NCBI GenBank assembly: GCA_965277595.1
Contig: CBDIDH010000001.1
Location: 1,984,001 to 2,048,000 of the forward strand
From: CBDIDH01 sp965277595
Lineage (GTDB): Bacteria; Planctomycetota; Planctomycetia; Isosphaerales; Isosphaeraceae
Length of the DNA: 64,000 nt
Direction of reading: 5' to 3'
A model generated the notes under the pieces. The model searched no databases. It was not told the origin of the DNA and worked only from the letters and a program-made list of their open reading frames with translations. The translations under genes were made by a program, and so were the position numbers. Positions 1 to 9,700 of the stretch are shown in pieces. Each line of letters opens with the position of its first letter. Within the stretch, counting starts at the first letter, position 1.

Positions 1-1
1 A

Positions 2-2731
2 GGCAATCACCTTCCCGACGAATACCGAGGCGCCGTCCTGGAAGCCGAGGCGGGGACGCGCCAGATCAATGCCTTTCCCTTGACCCGTCACGGCTCGACC
101 TTCCGCACCGAGCCTCGCGTTCTCCTCGCGAGCGGCGACCCCTGGTTCCGTCCCGTCGACATGACCGCCGGTCCCGACGGCTCGCTCTACGTCGCCGACT
201 GGTACGATGCCGGTGTCGGCGGTCACGGCTTCAGCGACCAGAAGACCGGCCGGATCTACCGGGTCACCACCAAGGGGAAAAAAGCCGAGGCCAAACCGGC
301 CGACTTCGCCAGCATTCACGGCCTGATCGCCGCGCTCAAGTCTCCGGTCGTCGCCACGCAAGACGCCGCCCGCCGCTCCTTGATCGAACGCGCCAAGACC
401 CGCAAGCAGGAAGTTGAAACGAACCTCGTCACGCTTTACGGTTCCCACGACCCGATCGAGCGTGCCCGAGCCCTCTGGGTTCTTTACGCCGTCGCCGGAG
501 ACCAGGCGGCACTTGACGCCCTCAAGGACGCCGACCCGCGCATCCGCGAACAGGCCGTTCGCATTCTCGGCCGCGACGACCGCGAGAATGGCCATGTCGA
601 GTACAAGGACGCCTCGGCCAAGCTGCCGCCGCCCGCCTTGAAATATCTCAAGGACCTCGCGCCGATGGCGGCCGACCCCGACGCGGGCGTACGCCGCGAG
701 TTGATCCTGGCCCTTCGCGAGGTTCCCACCGACCAGGCGGGCGAGGCGATCAAGACCCTGGCCCGATCGTGGGACGGCCGCGACCGCTGGTATCTCGAAT
801 GCCTCGGCCTGGCGCTCGACAAGCGCGACAGCAGCTTCATCGCCAGCCTTTTCGACGGCACGCTTTACGGCGACCTCGACCTTGATGACGCCGGGCAGGC
901 CGCGAAGGTCGCCGTGGTTCCTTACTTCCCGGTCGATCGCAACGAGGCGTTCATCGCGACCGGAGCGGCCGACGTCCCGGCCTCGGCGCTCTCGAAAACC
1001 CTGGGCCTGGCCTGGCGGGTCCATCGCCCCGAGGTCTTGCCGATCCTGAGCCGGGTCTTGCCCAAACTTTCCAGTCCCGAACTTCAACAGGCGGCCGACG
1101 ACGTGCTCGGCCAGTTGCGCGACGGCAAGACGGCCGTGGTTCTCGCCGAGATCGCCGGCAAGGCCGATGATCCCGCCCGCGAACGCCAGATCCTCGCGAC
1201 TCTCGCCGCGAAGCTTGACACGGTCTGGGGTTCCGCTCGCCAGAGTCCCGAGATCGTCACCCTGACCGAGGCCGCCTTGAAAGACCCCGAGCTTCGCCTT
1301 GAGGCCGTCGCCCTCGCGGCGTCGACCGGCGATGCGCGGTATGCCCCGGCGGTCCTGGCGCTTGCCCGCGATGAAAAGGCGTCGGCCGAGCTTCGAGCCG
1401 CCGCCGTCGAGGCCGCGGCGCGGTTCCACGACCCGAAGGCGCGCGACCTGATCGTCGCCCTGATCCACGACGCGAAGGGCAAGACAAGCGCCGGACCGGC
1501 GGTCGAGGCCGCGGTGCGATCGTTGCCGAGGCTCGGCGGCGATCCCAACGCCCGCCTTCTCGAACTGATCGGCGAGAAGGATTACCCGCTCGGCCTGCGC
1601 CGCGAGGCGTTGCGAACCCTGGCACGCCAGAACGACGGCGGCAAGCGCGTCTTGCAACTGGCCAGAGACAAGGCGCTCGCCGACGACCTGAAGACCGAGG
1701 CAAGCAGCCTTTTGAGCACGAACCCCGACGGCAACCTTCGCAACCAGGCCGCTCAGCTCTTGCCGCAACCGAAAGGCCGAGGGGGTCGCCCCTTGCCCTC
1801 CTTCTTTGACATGGTTCGCAAGGAAGGGCAGGCCGAGCGCGGCCGCGAGGTCTTCTTCCGCGCGGGAAATAACAGTTGCAGCGGCTGCCATCGGGTTCAG
1901 GGGCGCGGGCAGTGGATCGGTCCCGACCTCTCGACCGTCGGCACCAAGTACGGCCGCGATGAGTTGCTTCGGTCCATTCTCAATCCGAGTGCCGCGATCG
2001 GTCACGGTTTTCGGAGCCTGACCGTTGGCCTCGCCGATGGCCGGGTGCTCACCGGCCTTCCCGTTGAGGATTCGGCGGATCGACTGGTCTTGAAGACCGC
2101 GGCGGGTGAGCGCGTGAGCGTTCCCGCGAAGCAGGTTGACGACCGCAAGGAAAGCGACGTCTCGTTGATGCCCGAGGGCCTTGCCGAGACGATGTCCGAC
2201 CAGGAGCTTGCCGACCTCCTCAGCTTCCTCTCGACGCTTCGCCAGCCCGTGAGCATCGTCGGTCAATATCAGGTCATCGGCCCTCTCGCCGAGGCCAAGG
2301 ATACCCCGGCCTTTGACCCGTCCCGGCCGATTGATCTGACCCTGAACCTTCGCGGTCCCGAGGGGCAGAAGCTCGCCTGGCGTCGGCTTGATGCCAATGC
2401 CGAGAGCCTGGCCGACCTGGGCACGCTTGTCGGCGACTCGCCCGCGAAATCGGCGTATGTTTACGCCCCGGTCGTCTCGGCGATTCCCCAGCAGGCGCGG
2501 CTTGTCCTCGATACCCGGGCCGACGTCAAGGTCTGGCTGAATGGCAAGGCCCTGGAACTTCCCGACCCCAGCGAGGGGCAGTCGCGGGCCCTTTCCGTCG
2601 ACCTCCTTCGGGGCAAGAACGACCTTCTCATCCGCGTCGGCGGCGGGCCGAGCCTCGGCCTGGTGACGACCCTCGTTTGCGATCGCCCTGTCTCGTTCCG
2701 GACCGATGACGAGAAGGTTTCAGGACGTTGA
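2..2731 (+). CDS. PVC-type heme-binding HEAT-repeat protein (5' partial)
   Basis: The reading frame is open from the left edge of the window, so the N-terminus is missing; 909 residues are visible. The first ~75 residues are the end of a beta-propeller-like PVC membrane-bound dehydrogenase domain (SLYVADWYDAGVGGH). A long alpha-helical HEAT-repeat region follows to about residue 600. A single class I cytochrome c motif, CSGCH, lies near residue 626, followed by the PVC heme-domain signatures GPDLSTVG and SLMPEGLAE. A C-terminal beta-sandwich (DVKVWLNGK) ends the protein. In Planctomycetota this architecture is thought to be periplasmic and to act in sugar or polysaccharide oxidation; the substrate is unknown. 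A second, complete paralogue lies at 6702-10418. Confidence 0.85.
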   Translation, partial: GNHLPDEYRGAVLEAEAGTRQINAFPLTRHGSTFRTEPRVLLASGDPWFRPVDMTAGPDGSLYVADWYDAGVGGHGFSDQKTGRIYRVTTKGKKAEAKPADFASIHGLIAALKSPVVATQDAARRSLIERAKTRKQEVETNLVTLYGSHDPIERARALWVLYAVAGDQAALDALKDADPRIREQAVRILGRDDRENGHVEYKDASAKLPPPALKYLKDLAPMAADPDAGVRRELILALREVPTDQAGEAIKTLARSWDGRDRWYLECLGLALDKRDSSFIASLFDGTLYGDLDLDDAGQAAKVAVVPYFPVDRNEAFIATGAADVPASALSKTLGLAWRVHRPEVLPILSRVLPKLSSPELQQAADDVLGQLRDGKTAVVLAEIAGKADDPARERQILATLAAKLDTVWGSARQSPEIVTLTEAALKDPELRLEAVALAASTGDARYAPAVLALARDEKASAELRAAAVEAAARFHDPKARDLIVALIHDAKGKTSAGPAVEAAVRSLPRLGGDPNARLLELIGEKDYPLGLRREALRTLARQNDGGKRVLQLARDKALADDLKTEASSLLSTNPDGNLRNQAAQLLPQPKGRGGRPLPSFFDMVRKEGQAERGREVFFRAGNNSCSGCHRVQGRGQWIGPDLSTVGTKYGRDELLRSILNPSAAIGHGFRSLTVGLADGRVLTGLPVEDSADRLVLKTAAGERVSVPAKQVDDRKESDVSLMPEGLAETMSDQELADLLSFLSTLRQPVSIVGQYQVIGPLAEAKDTPAFDPSRPIDLTLNLRGPEGQKLAWRRLDANAESLADLGTLVGDSPAKSAYVYAPVVSAIPQQARLVLDTRADVKVWLNGKALELPDPSEGQSRALSVDLLRGKNDLLIRVGGGPSLGLVTTLVCDRPVSFRTDDEKVSGR

Positions 2732-2879
2732 GTTGAGGTTGTTGACGATTTGAAGGACTGTCAACGCAAGCGCCGAGGGCCGTTCTCAGCGGGATTGGAA
2801 CCGCCTGGGGTCGGCTCATCGGCGTCTCTGATTCTCGAAAACTTGTCTACGCTCTTGCGCGGAGAACGGGTGAGCGTCC

Positions 2880-3665
2880 GTGACTGACCCCAACGCAACC
2901 CGATCACCACGTCTCGCCGTCGCGATCCCCTGCTTTAACGAGGCGGCGGCCGTGGCGGTCGTTGTCGGTCAGTGGAGAGATGCGCTTCCCGAAGCGGAGA
3001 TCGTGATCTTTGACAACAACTCAACCGACGGCACCGGCGCGATTGCTCGGGACCTCGGCCTTCGCGTTGTTGACGTCCCGAAACAGGGGAAAGGCTACGC
3101 CGTCCGCGCCATTTTCGAGACCTTGAGAGACCGCGACGCCGTGATCATGGTCGACGGCGACGGCACCTATCCGACCGAGCCGATCCGGGCCTTGCTCGCG
3201 CCTGTGCTCGCGGGCGAGGCCGATATGGCGGTCGGAGCGCGAAGGCCGGTGGCCGAGGCGGGGGCGATGTCGCCCGTTCGAGGACTTGGCAACGTCCTGA
3301 TCGGCCTCGCCTTTCGCGCCCTGATCGGTTCGGGGACGCGCGACCTGCTCTCGGGGTATCGGGTCTTTGGGCCTTCATATTTGCACGGGGTGACACCCCG
3401 TTCGCGCGGCTTCGAGATCGAGACCGAACTCGCCAGCGAGGCCGTCGCCCGTCGGATGCGGGTGATTGAGATCCCCGTTCCCTATCGGCCGAGGATCGCC
3501 GGAACGGCCAGCAAGCTAAGGGCCTGGCGCGATGGGCGTCGGATTCTTCGGACAATCCTCATCCAGGGGATTCGGCTGCGGCCCTGGAGGCTTATCGGCT
3601 GGCTTGCGGTTGTGGCCGTCGTCTCGGTCGCGCTGGGCTGGCTCATCCTGCAACAAGGCCGCTGA
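2880..3665 (+). CDS. Family 2 glycosyltransferase with C-terminal membrane anchor
   Basis: A 261-residue GT-A fold enzyme starting at GTG, with a purine-rich stretch about 15 nt upstream. It has the GT2 N-terminal strand (AVAIPCFNEAAA), the nucleotide-binding DNNSTDGTG and a DxD-type metal site in MVDGDGTYP. The GYRVFG and RGFEIETEL segments are typical of dolichyl-phosphate mannose synthase-like and WcaA-like enzymes that transfer a sugar to polyprenyl phosphate or a glycan. The last ~25 residues form one transmembrane helix, so it probably works at the inner face of the cytoplasmic membrane. It stands alone, 11 bp from the convergent kinase gene. Donor and acceptor cannot be read from the sequence. 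Confidence 0.85.
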   Translation: MTDPNATRSPRLAVAIPCFNEAAAVAVVVGQWRDALPEAEIVIFDNNSTDGTGAIARDLGLRVVDVPKQGKGYAVRAIFETLRDRDAVIMVDGDGTYPTEPIRALLAPVLAGEADMAVGARRPVAEAGAMSPVRGLGNVLIGLAFRALIGSGTRDLLSGYRVFGPSYLHGVTPRSRGFEIETELASEAVARRMRVIEIPVPYRPRIAGTASKLRAWRDGRRILRTILIQGIRLRPWRLIGWLAVVAVVSVALGWLILQQGR

Positions 3666-3676
3666 AAGGTGATTTG

Positions 3677-6118
3677 TCAGCCGTCGCGCGAGGTTCGGGG
3701 GCCGACGGAGTCAAGGGCCTCGCGAAGGGCGTCCCAGGTCACCGGTTTTTCCAGGTAGCCGTTCACCCCGGCCTCGGCGATTCGGTGCTGGTTGTTCACG
3801 GTCACGTCGCCGGTCAGGGCGAAGATCGGCACGGCGGCGAGCTTGGGGTCGGCCCGGAGCGCGAGCGTCGCCTCGACGCCGTCCATCTCGGGCATGTTCA
3901 CATCCATCAAGACGACCCGGAGGTCCGGCTCCTGCCGCGCCGCGGCCAGGGCATCGCGGCCGTTGCCGGCTTCGAGAACGCGGAAGCCCATCCTGCGAAG
4001 GAACCGGGCGAGCGTGTGGCGGCTATCGGCGTGATCCTCGGCGATCAGGACGGCCCCGGCGCCGTCGAAGCCGCCCGAACCGTCGCGGACGGTCACCGCC
4101 GCGGGCGCCGTGAGCGTCAAGACGGACGCGGGCAAGACGAGGCTGAAGGTGCTTCCCTGGCCGTGGGCACTGACCAGGCGGATCTCGCCGCCAAGGAGCA
4201 TGGCGAGCCGTCGGCAGATGGCCAGGCCCAGACCGGTTCCTTCGCCGGAACGGCTCTGAGGGGTGTCGAGCGTGGCGAACTCTTCAAAAATTCGCTTCTG
4301 ATCGTTCTCGGCGATGCCGACGCCGGTATCCTCGACGGCGATCACGACGCTGTCCTCGGTTCGCGAGCCGGAGAGCCGGACGTGGCCTCGGTCGGTGTAC
4401 CGAAGGGCGTTCGAGAGCAGGTTGGCGAGGATCTGCTTGAGCTTGGATCGATCGGTCTCGAAGCTCACTCCGGCGAGGCCGCCCGCGTCGAGACGGACAT
4501 CCAGACCTTTCTGGCGGGCCTGCGGCTCGATGCTCGCCAGGCATTCGGCGAGCACGGGTTCGAGCGGAAATCGCGAGACTTCCGACGGCGTCGCCCCGGC
4601 GTCGAGCTTGCTAAGGTCAAGCAGGTCGCCGAGAAGGTCGAGGACGTTGCGGACCGAGTGGCGAATCGTTCGCAAACACTCCTGAACGTCGGCATCGACG
4701 TTGCCGTCGAGGTGAACTTCCATCAACTGCGCGGCGAGGACGACGGCGTTGAGCGGCGTTCGGACGTCGTGCGAGAGGGCCGAGACCAGTCTCGTCTTGT
4801 GCCGCGAGGCTTCCTCGGCAACGGCCTTCTGGCGTTCGAGCGCCTCTTCCAGCTCGATCCGCGCGGTGATGTCAATGCACGAGCCGAGATGGCCGAGATA
4901 CTTCCCCCCAGGGTCGTAATACGGCGTGCCGCGATCAGAGACCCATCGAAATACGCCGTCGTGTCGTCGCATCCGGTACGAGAGTTCGAACGGAGAACGG
5001 CGGGCGAGGGCGTGGCGGAGCTCGCCAAGGACGCGGGTGCGGTCGTCGTGATGAAGACCGTCGGCCCAGCCCTCGCCGAGGTGGTGGCCGGGGCCAAGGC
5101 CGCGGAACTCGCACCAGGTCTGGTTCACATAATCGCAGCGCCCGGCCGGGTCGGTCCGCCAGATCATGACCGGTGATTTTTCGGCGATCACGCGGAATTG
5201 CGATTCGGCCTCGGCCAGGGCGGTTTCAAACCGCTTCTGAGCGGTCATGTCGACGGCGATGGCGACGGCGCCGATGACCGCGCCATTGCCTTCGGAATCG
5301 GCCAGGGGGGCGGCGTTGATCGAGAGCGTGCGAGGCCCCGACCGCAAGTCCCAGATGTATTCTTCGCGACTGACGGTTTCGCCACGAAGCGCGCGGACGA
5401 TCGGCAGCCGGTCGTGGGGGCAGACGATGCCGTCAAGTGTCGAGATCTGGTATTCGGGGCCGAGATGGAAGACGTTCGGCAGGTTGCCGTCGGTATGGCT
5501 GAAGCCTTGCATGCGCTCGGCCTCGGCATTGGTGCCGACGATGGTTCCATCGGCGTCGACCACCCAGGCGGCGAGGGGCAAACTACGGACGATCGTCCTC
5601 AACTTGGAGCGTTCCAGGCGGGCCGAGTTCCAGGCTTCCTCGACGACGCGCTGACGATCCTGAACGTCGTCAAGGGCTTTCTGGGTCTCGGCCTGACTGT
5701 CTTCCTGGAACTGGCGGACCGATTCGGCGGTGGCTTCGTCGAGAACGTCGTCGATGGCGCTGAGCGCCGAGGCGAAACGGTCGAGATCCCAGTCATTCTC
5801 GCGGGCAAACGAGGCGGTCGAGGACCGAAGCGCTGTTCGAAGATGGCCGAGTTCGGTGACGACTTCGGCGACGTCGTAACCTTGACGCCAGCGATGGCCG
5901 CCGTGTTGCTGGCCGGCGAGCGCCGCGTCGGCCGGCTGGCCGCGAAGGCGTTCGGCGAGGCGTTCTAGAAGAATAGGAATGTGGTCGAGGAACTCGGAAC
6001 GTGCCAGCCGAGAGGCATCGGGCACGTCGGAATCCTCTTCGACGGCCGCCCGCCAGTGGGCGAGGATCGCGTCACTTCGCTGATCGAGATGGTCCGCCAG
6101 CACGGCGCCTTCGGTCAT
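3677..6118 (-). CDS. Hybrid sensor histidine kinase (RsbRD_N-PAS-PAS-HisKA-HATPase-REC)
   Basis: A soluble 813-residue kinase. The ATG at 6118 is preferred because GAGG lies 9 nt upstream; a GTG five codons earlier is the alternative. Approximate order: RsbRD-type N-terminal helical domain (10-145), a coiled coil, PAS1 (180-305), PAS2 with PAC (315-435), HisKA with the H-box HDVRTPLNAV (450-515), an HATPase with N-box (NLLSNALRYT), G1 (DTGVGIAE) and G2 (GTGLGLAI), and a C-terminal receiver (690-810) with the phosphoacceptor in LMDVNMPEMDG and the conserved Lys in YLEKPV. There are no transmembrane segments, so sensing is cytosolic, possibly stress-related as for other RsbRD_N proteins. No cognate regulator is adjacent. 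Confidence 0.9.
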   Translation of the reverse strand: MTEGAVLADHLDQRSDAILAHWRAAVEEDSDVPDASRLARSEFLDHIPILLERLAERLRGQPADAALAGQQHGGHRWRQGYDVAEVVTELGHLRTALRSSTASFARENDWDLDRFASALSAIDDVLDEATAESVRQFQEDSQAETQKALDDVQDRQRVVEEAWNSARLERSKLRTIVRSLPLAAWVVDADGTIVGTNAEAERMQGFSHTDGNLPNVFHLGPEYQISTLDGIVCPHDRLPIVRALRGETVSREEYIWDLRSGPRTLSINAAPLADSEGNGAVIGAVAIAVDMTAQKRFETALAEAESQFRVIAEKSPVMIWRTDPAGRCDYVNQTWCEFRGLGPGHHLGEGWADGLHHDDRTRVLGELRHALARRSPFELSYRMRRHDGVFRWVSDRGTPYYDPGGKYLGHLGSCIDITARIELEEALERQKAVAEEASRHKTRLVSALSHDVRTPLNAVVLAAQLMEVHLDGNVDADVQECLRTIRHSVRNVLDLLGDLLDLSKLDAGATPSEVSRFPLEPVLAECLASIEPQARQKGLDVRLDAGGLAGVSFETDRSKLKQILANLLSNALRYTDRGHVRLSGSRTEDSVVIAVEDTGVGIAENDQKRIFEEFATLDTPQSRSGEGTGLGLAICRRLAMLLGGEIRLVSAHGQGSTFSLVLPASVLTLTAPAAVTVRDGSGGFDGAGAVLIAEDHADSRHTLARFLRRMGFRVLEAGNGRDALAAARQEPDLRVVLMDVNMPEMDGVEATLALRADPKLAAVPIFALTGDVTVNNQHRIAEAGVNGYLEKPVTWDALREALDSVGPRTSRDG

Positions 6119-6378
6119 GGCAAGGTGCCTCACCGCACCCGATCGATCGGTTCAACCCGAAACGAAGGCCCGCTAAACAGAGCGGGCGTGGAGACAGTCG
6201 GCCGCCGCGGTGACAAACGACCTGGCGGACCCCAAGGTTCTCTGTTCCGTTCCGACCGTCGCGAAATCAGGCCGCAACGTTACCCTTGAGGTCAAAAGGA
6301 CAGTTGGCACGGACCGACATCGTCAGTATCGGTTATCAGCGTGGGAACTGTCAAGGAGTCGAGGCGCGGGTCGAGCGA

Positions 6379-6480
6379 GGAGGAGTGCGGAGTCGGTCTC
6401 TTCGATGACCAAGGACCGATGACCAAAAGGCGGGATTTTTCGGTCCTTGGTCCTTGGTCATCGGGACTTTGCATTTCTCC
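6379..6480. repeat. Heptad palindromic element, copy 1
   Basis: A ~100-bp imperfect palindrome. The left arm holds GATGACC, AAGGACC, GATGACC; then comes the core AGGCGGGATTTTTCGG; the right arm is GGTCCTT, GGTCCTT, GGTCATC. The right end GACTTTGCATTTCTCC mirrors the degenerate left end AGGAGTGCGGAGTC. It sits in the 583-bp gap between the divergent kinase and heme-protein genes, and I see nothing else in that gap. Same family as the copies at 11370, 21313, 29889, 29976 and 32171. Confidence 0.8.
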
Positions 6481-6701
6481 AGGACGCGGGTCGGCCCTTC
6501 CACGGTTGCCAAGGAGTCTTTATTCCAAGGTGGACAAGAGCGTTGAAAGGGGGTCAAACCGTCGCTAAGATGGACGGATTCTGAATGACTCAAAGAGGAA
6601 GGAATGCCCGACCTCCGCGCGACTCTTTTTTTCGACGTCGACGGACGAAACCCGCCCCGCTCGCGTGAACTCTCGACCCAACGACGGACACCCACCCCAT
6701 C

Positions 6702-9700
6702 ATGACGCTCGCTCAACCGAGGCGGGTCTTGCCCGCAATTGCCCTGCTGATCGCCTGGCTCGCCGCCGCGACCACGGCCCGCGCCGCGCTTCCGAAAGTG
6801 CCCGAGGGGTTCCAGATCCGGCTCGTCGCGGCTGTCCCCGCGGTTCAGTTTCCCTGTCAGGTCGCCACCTCGCCCGACGGAACGCTCTTCGTCGCCGAAG
6901 ACCCGATGGACCAGGTCGGTCCGGCCAACCAGCCGATCGACCGCATCCTGATTTTTCGGGACGGCAAGGACCCGGTCGTCTTCGCCGAGAAGCTCAACGC
7001 CGTCTTCGGCATGGCCTGGCGCGAAGGGGCTCTCTATGTCATGAACATGCCCAACCTGACCGTCTTGCGCGACACCGACGGCGACGGCAAGGCCGATCAG
7101 CGGACCGAGCTTTTTCACGACCTCGGCCTCCCCGCCGGTCAGCCGAACATGTTCAACGACCACATCGTCTCGGGCATTCAGTTCGGCATCGACGGCTACC
7201 TGTATATCTCGATCGGCGACAAGGGGGTGCCCTTGGCGCACGGTCCCGACGGCCGCACCGCGCAGGTCTTCGGCGGCGGTTCGGTGCGCTGTCGCCCCGA
7301 TGGCACCGGCCTGGAAGTCTTCACCAACGGTACCCGGAACCACCTCGAACCGAACCTCGACGCCCGCGACAACCTGTTTACCTACGACAACACCGACGAC
7401 GGCCTCGGCTGGTGGACCCGGGTCACGCATCATATTGACGGCGGCTATTACGGCTACCCGTGGGACTACCACGACCGGACCGATCGGATGCTCCGGCCGA
7501 TGACCGACTACGGCGGCGGCTCCCCTTGCGGCGGGATTGTTTACAAGGAAGACGCCTGGCCCGAGAAATATCGAGGCCGGGCCTTCTGGACCGAATGGGC
7601 CAAGCGCAACGTCCGCGCCTTCGCGTTCGAGCCGAAGGGGTCGACCTTCAAGGTCGGCGACGTCGAGGACTTCATCCAGCCGGGCGACGTCAGCGACTTC
7701 CGCCCGCTCGACCTCGCCCTTTCGTATGACGGCAAGACGATGTACGTCGCCGACTGGGGGATGGGGGGCTGGGGCAACAAGACCGAGAAGCTCGGCCGTG
7801 TTTATGCGGTCACGTACACCGGTGAAATAAAGACCCAGCCACGCGGCAAGGATTCCGACCCGATCGACCTCCAGATCAAGGCCCTGGCGCACCCGTCCTT
7901 CAATGAACGGATGCGGGCGCAGCTCGTTTTGATCGGCAAGGGTCAAGGCGCGCTCGCCGCCGCGACCTCGGCGCTGGCCGACCCGAAAACCGAGGCGCTG
8001 GCGAAGCGCCACCTGGTCTGGGTCGTCGACGGAATCGCCGGTGGAAGGCCGGCCGCGACGGCTCCGCTGATTGCGGCTCTTGGTTCGACCGTCGCCGATG
8101 TCCGGGCGCAGGCGGCTCGGGCGCTGGGAGAGAGGGCGATCAAGGACGCATGGAAGGCGCTTGATGCCTTGCTCGCCGATTCCGACCCGACCGTTCAGCT
8201 TCAGGCGGTGATTGCCCTCGGGCGGATCGGCAACCCGGAATCGATTCCGGCGATTGTGCCGATCGTCGCCTCGGACGATGAATACCTCGCCTTTTCCGCG
8301 CGCAAGGCGTTGAAGCGGATCGGCGCCTGGAAGGTCGCGGCGAAGGGGCTCGACTCGGCCGACCCGAAGGTCCGCGCCGGGCTCTTGCTGGCGATGGAAC
8401 TCGTCTACGACAACGACGCCGCGACCGCCCTTGCCACCTTCGCCGCCGATTCCTCGCGACCGGCCGAAGAACGCGCGAAGGCGTTGACCTTCCTGGCTCA
8501 AGGGCATCGCAAGCCGATCCCCTGGGATGGCAAGTGGTGGGGAACGCAGCCGGCGAAAACCAGCCCGCCCGCGAAGGCGATTGACTGGCCGGGAACGCCC
8601 CTCGTGCTCGCCGCTGTCCGCGATCGCCTGGCCGACCCCGCCGAACCGGTCCGGCTCGCGGCCGTCGCCGATGTCAAGGTCACCGGCGATCCCTCGGCCT
8701 TGCCGATGCTCCGAAACCGGTTCGAGGCCGAGAAGGCCGTACCCGTTCGCAAGGAGATCGCCCGGGTCCTCGGCGCCTTGAACGACCGCGCGTCGCTGCC
8801 GATCCTGCTCGCGGCCGTCCGCGACAAGTCGACGCCCGAACCCGTCCGCGTCGAGGCATTATCGGCCGTCGAGACGATCGGGTCGGACGAGGCCCTTCAA
8901 GGCTTGCTCGCCTTGCTCTCGGCCGGTGAACTCGGCTCCGAAAAACAGCCGAGAGTCATCGCCGCGCTCGGCCGGTTCAAGAACGCGGGAGCCACCGAGG
9001 CCCTTTTGAAGGCGCTCACGAGTTCGAACGCGGCGGTGCGCTCCGCCGCGGCCGAATCGCTGGGAACGGCCTCGACCGCGAAGACGGCCGGGGCGTCGCT
9101 GCGGGCCTTGCTGAACGACCCGACGGTCGACGTCCGCAAGGCGGCCATTCACGCGATCGGTCTCTTGAAAGATCGGGCCTCGGTCCCCGCGCTGATTGAA
9201 TCGGCCGGGAAGGCCGAGACCAGCCTTGAGGCGGCCCGGGCGTTGACGACCGTCCCCGACGTCCGTGCCCTTGGCGTTTACCTGCGCGGGCTGACAGACC
9301 GGAGCCCCGACCTGCGCAAGGCCGCATCGACGGCGATCGCCGCCGTCCGCGACGAGGCGACGCCCGTCCTGGAAAGCCTCGCCAAGCGCAAGGAGCTTTC
9401 CTCGGCGACCTTGCCCGAGCTGCGCAAGATTTTCGCGGGGGTCCGGCCGGTGCGGACCTGGGAGACTCTTGGCCCGGTTCCGATCAAGACCGAGCCGCCC
9501 TTCGCGGTCTCGGGACCGATCGACCTGAAGGCGAAATATCCAGGATTCAAGGACGAGCCGCTCGTCTGGAAAACGACCAAGGCCGTGGATCGTGATGGCC
9601 AGGTCGATCTGGCGCGGATCTACGGCAGTGACGACGACCTCGCCGCCTTCGGCTATGCCGAGATCAAGAGCCCGATCGAGCGCAAGGCGACCTTCTCGGT

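Noticed and set aside
3674..5176. 500-codon plus-strand frame opposite the hybrid kinase
   Set aside because: It mirrors the kinase gene, which has all its motifs in frame on the other strand; the plus product is Gly/Asp/Arg-rich with no domain.
6351..8507. 718-codon minus frame opposite the PVC heme protein
   Set aside because: Low-complexity antisense product. It also runs through a palindromic repeat, which is not expected in a real gene.
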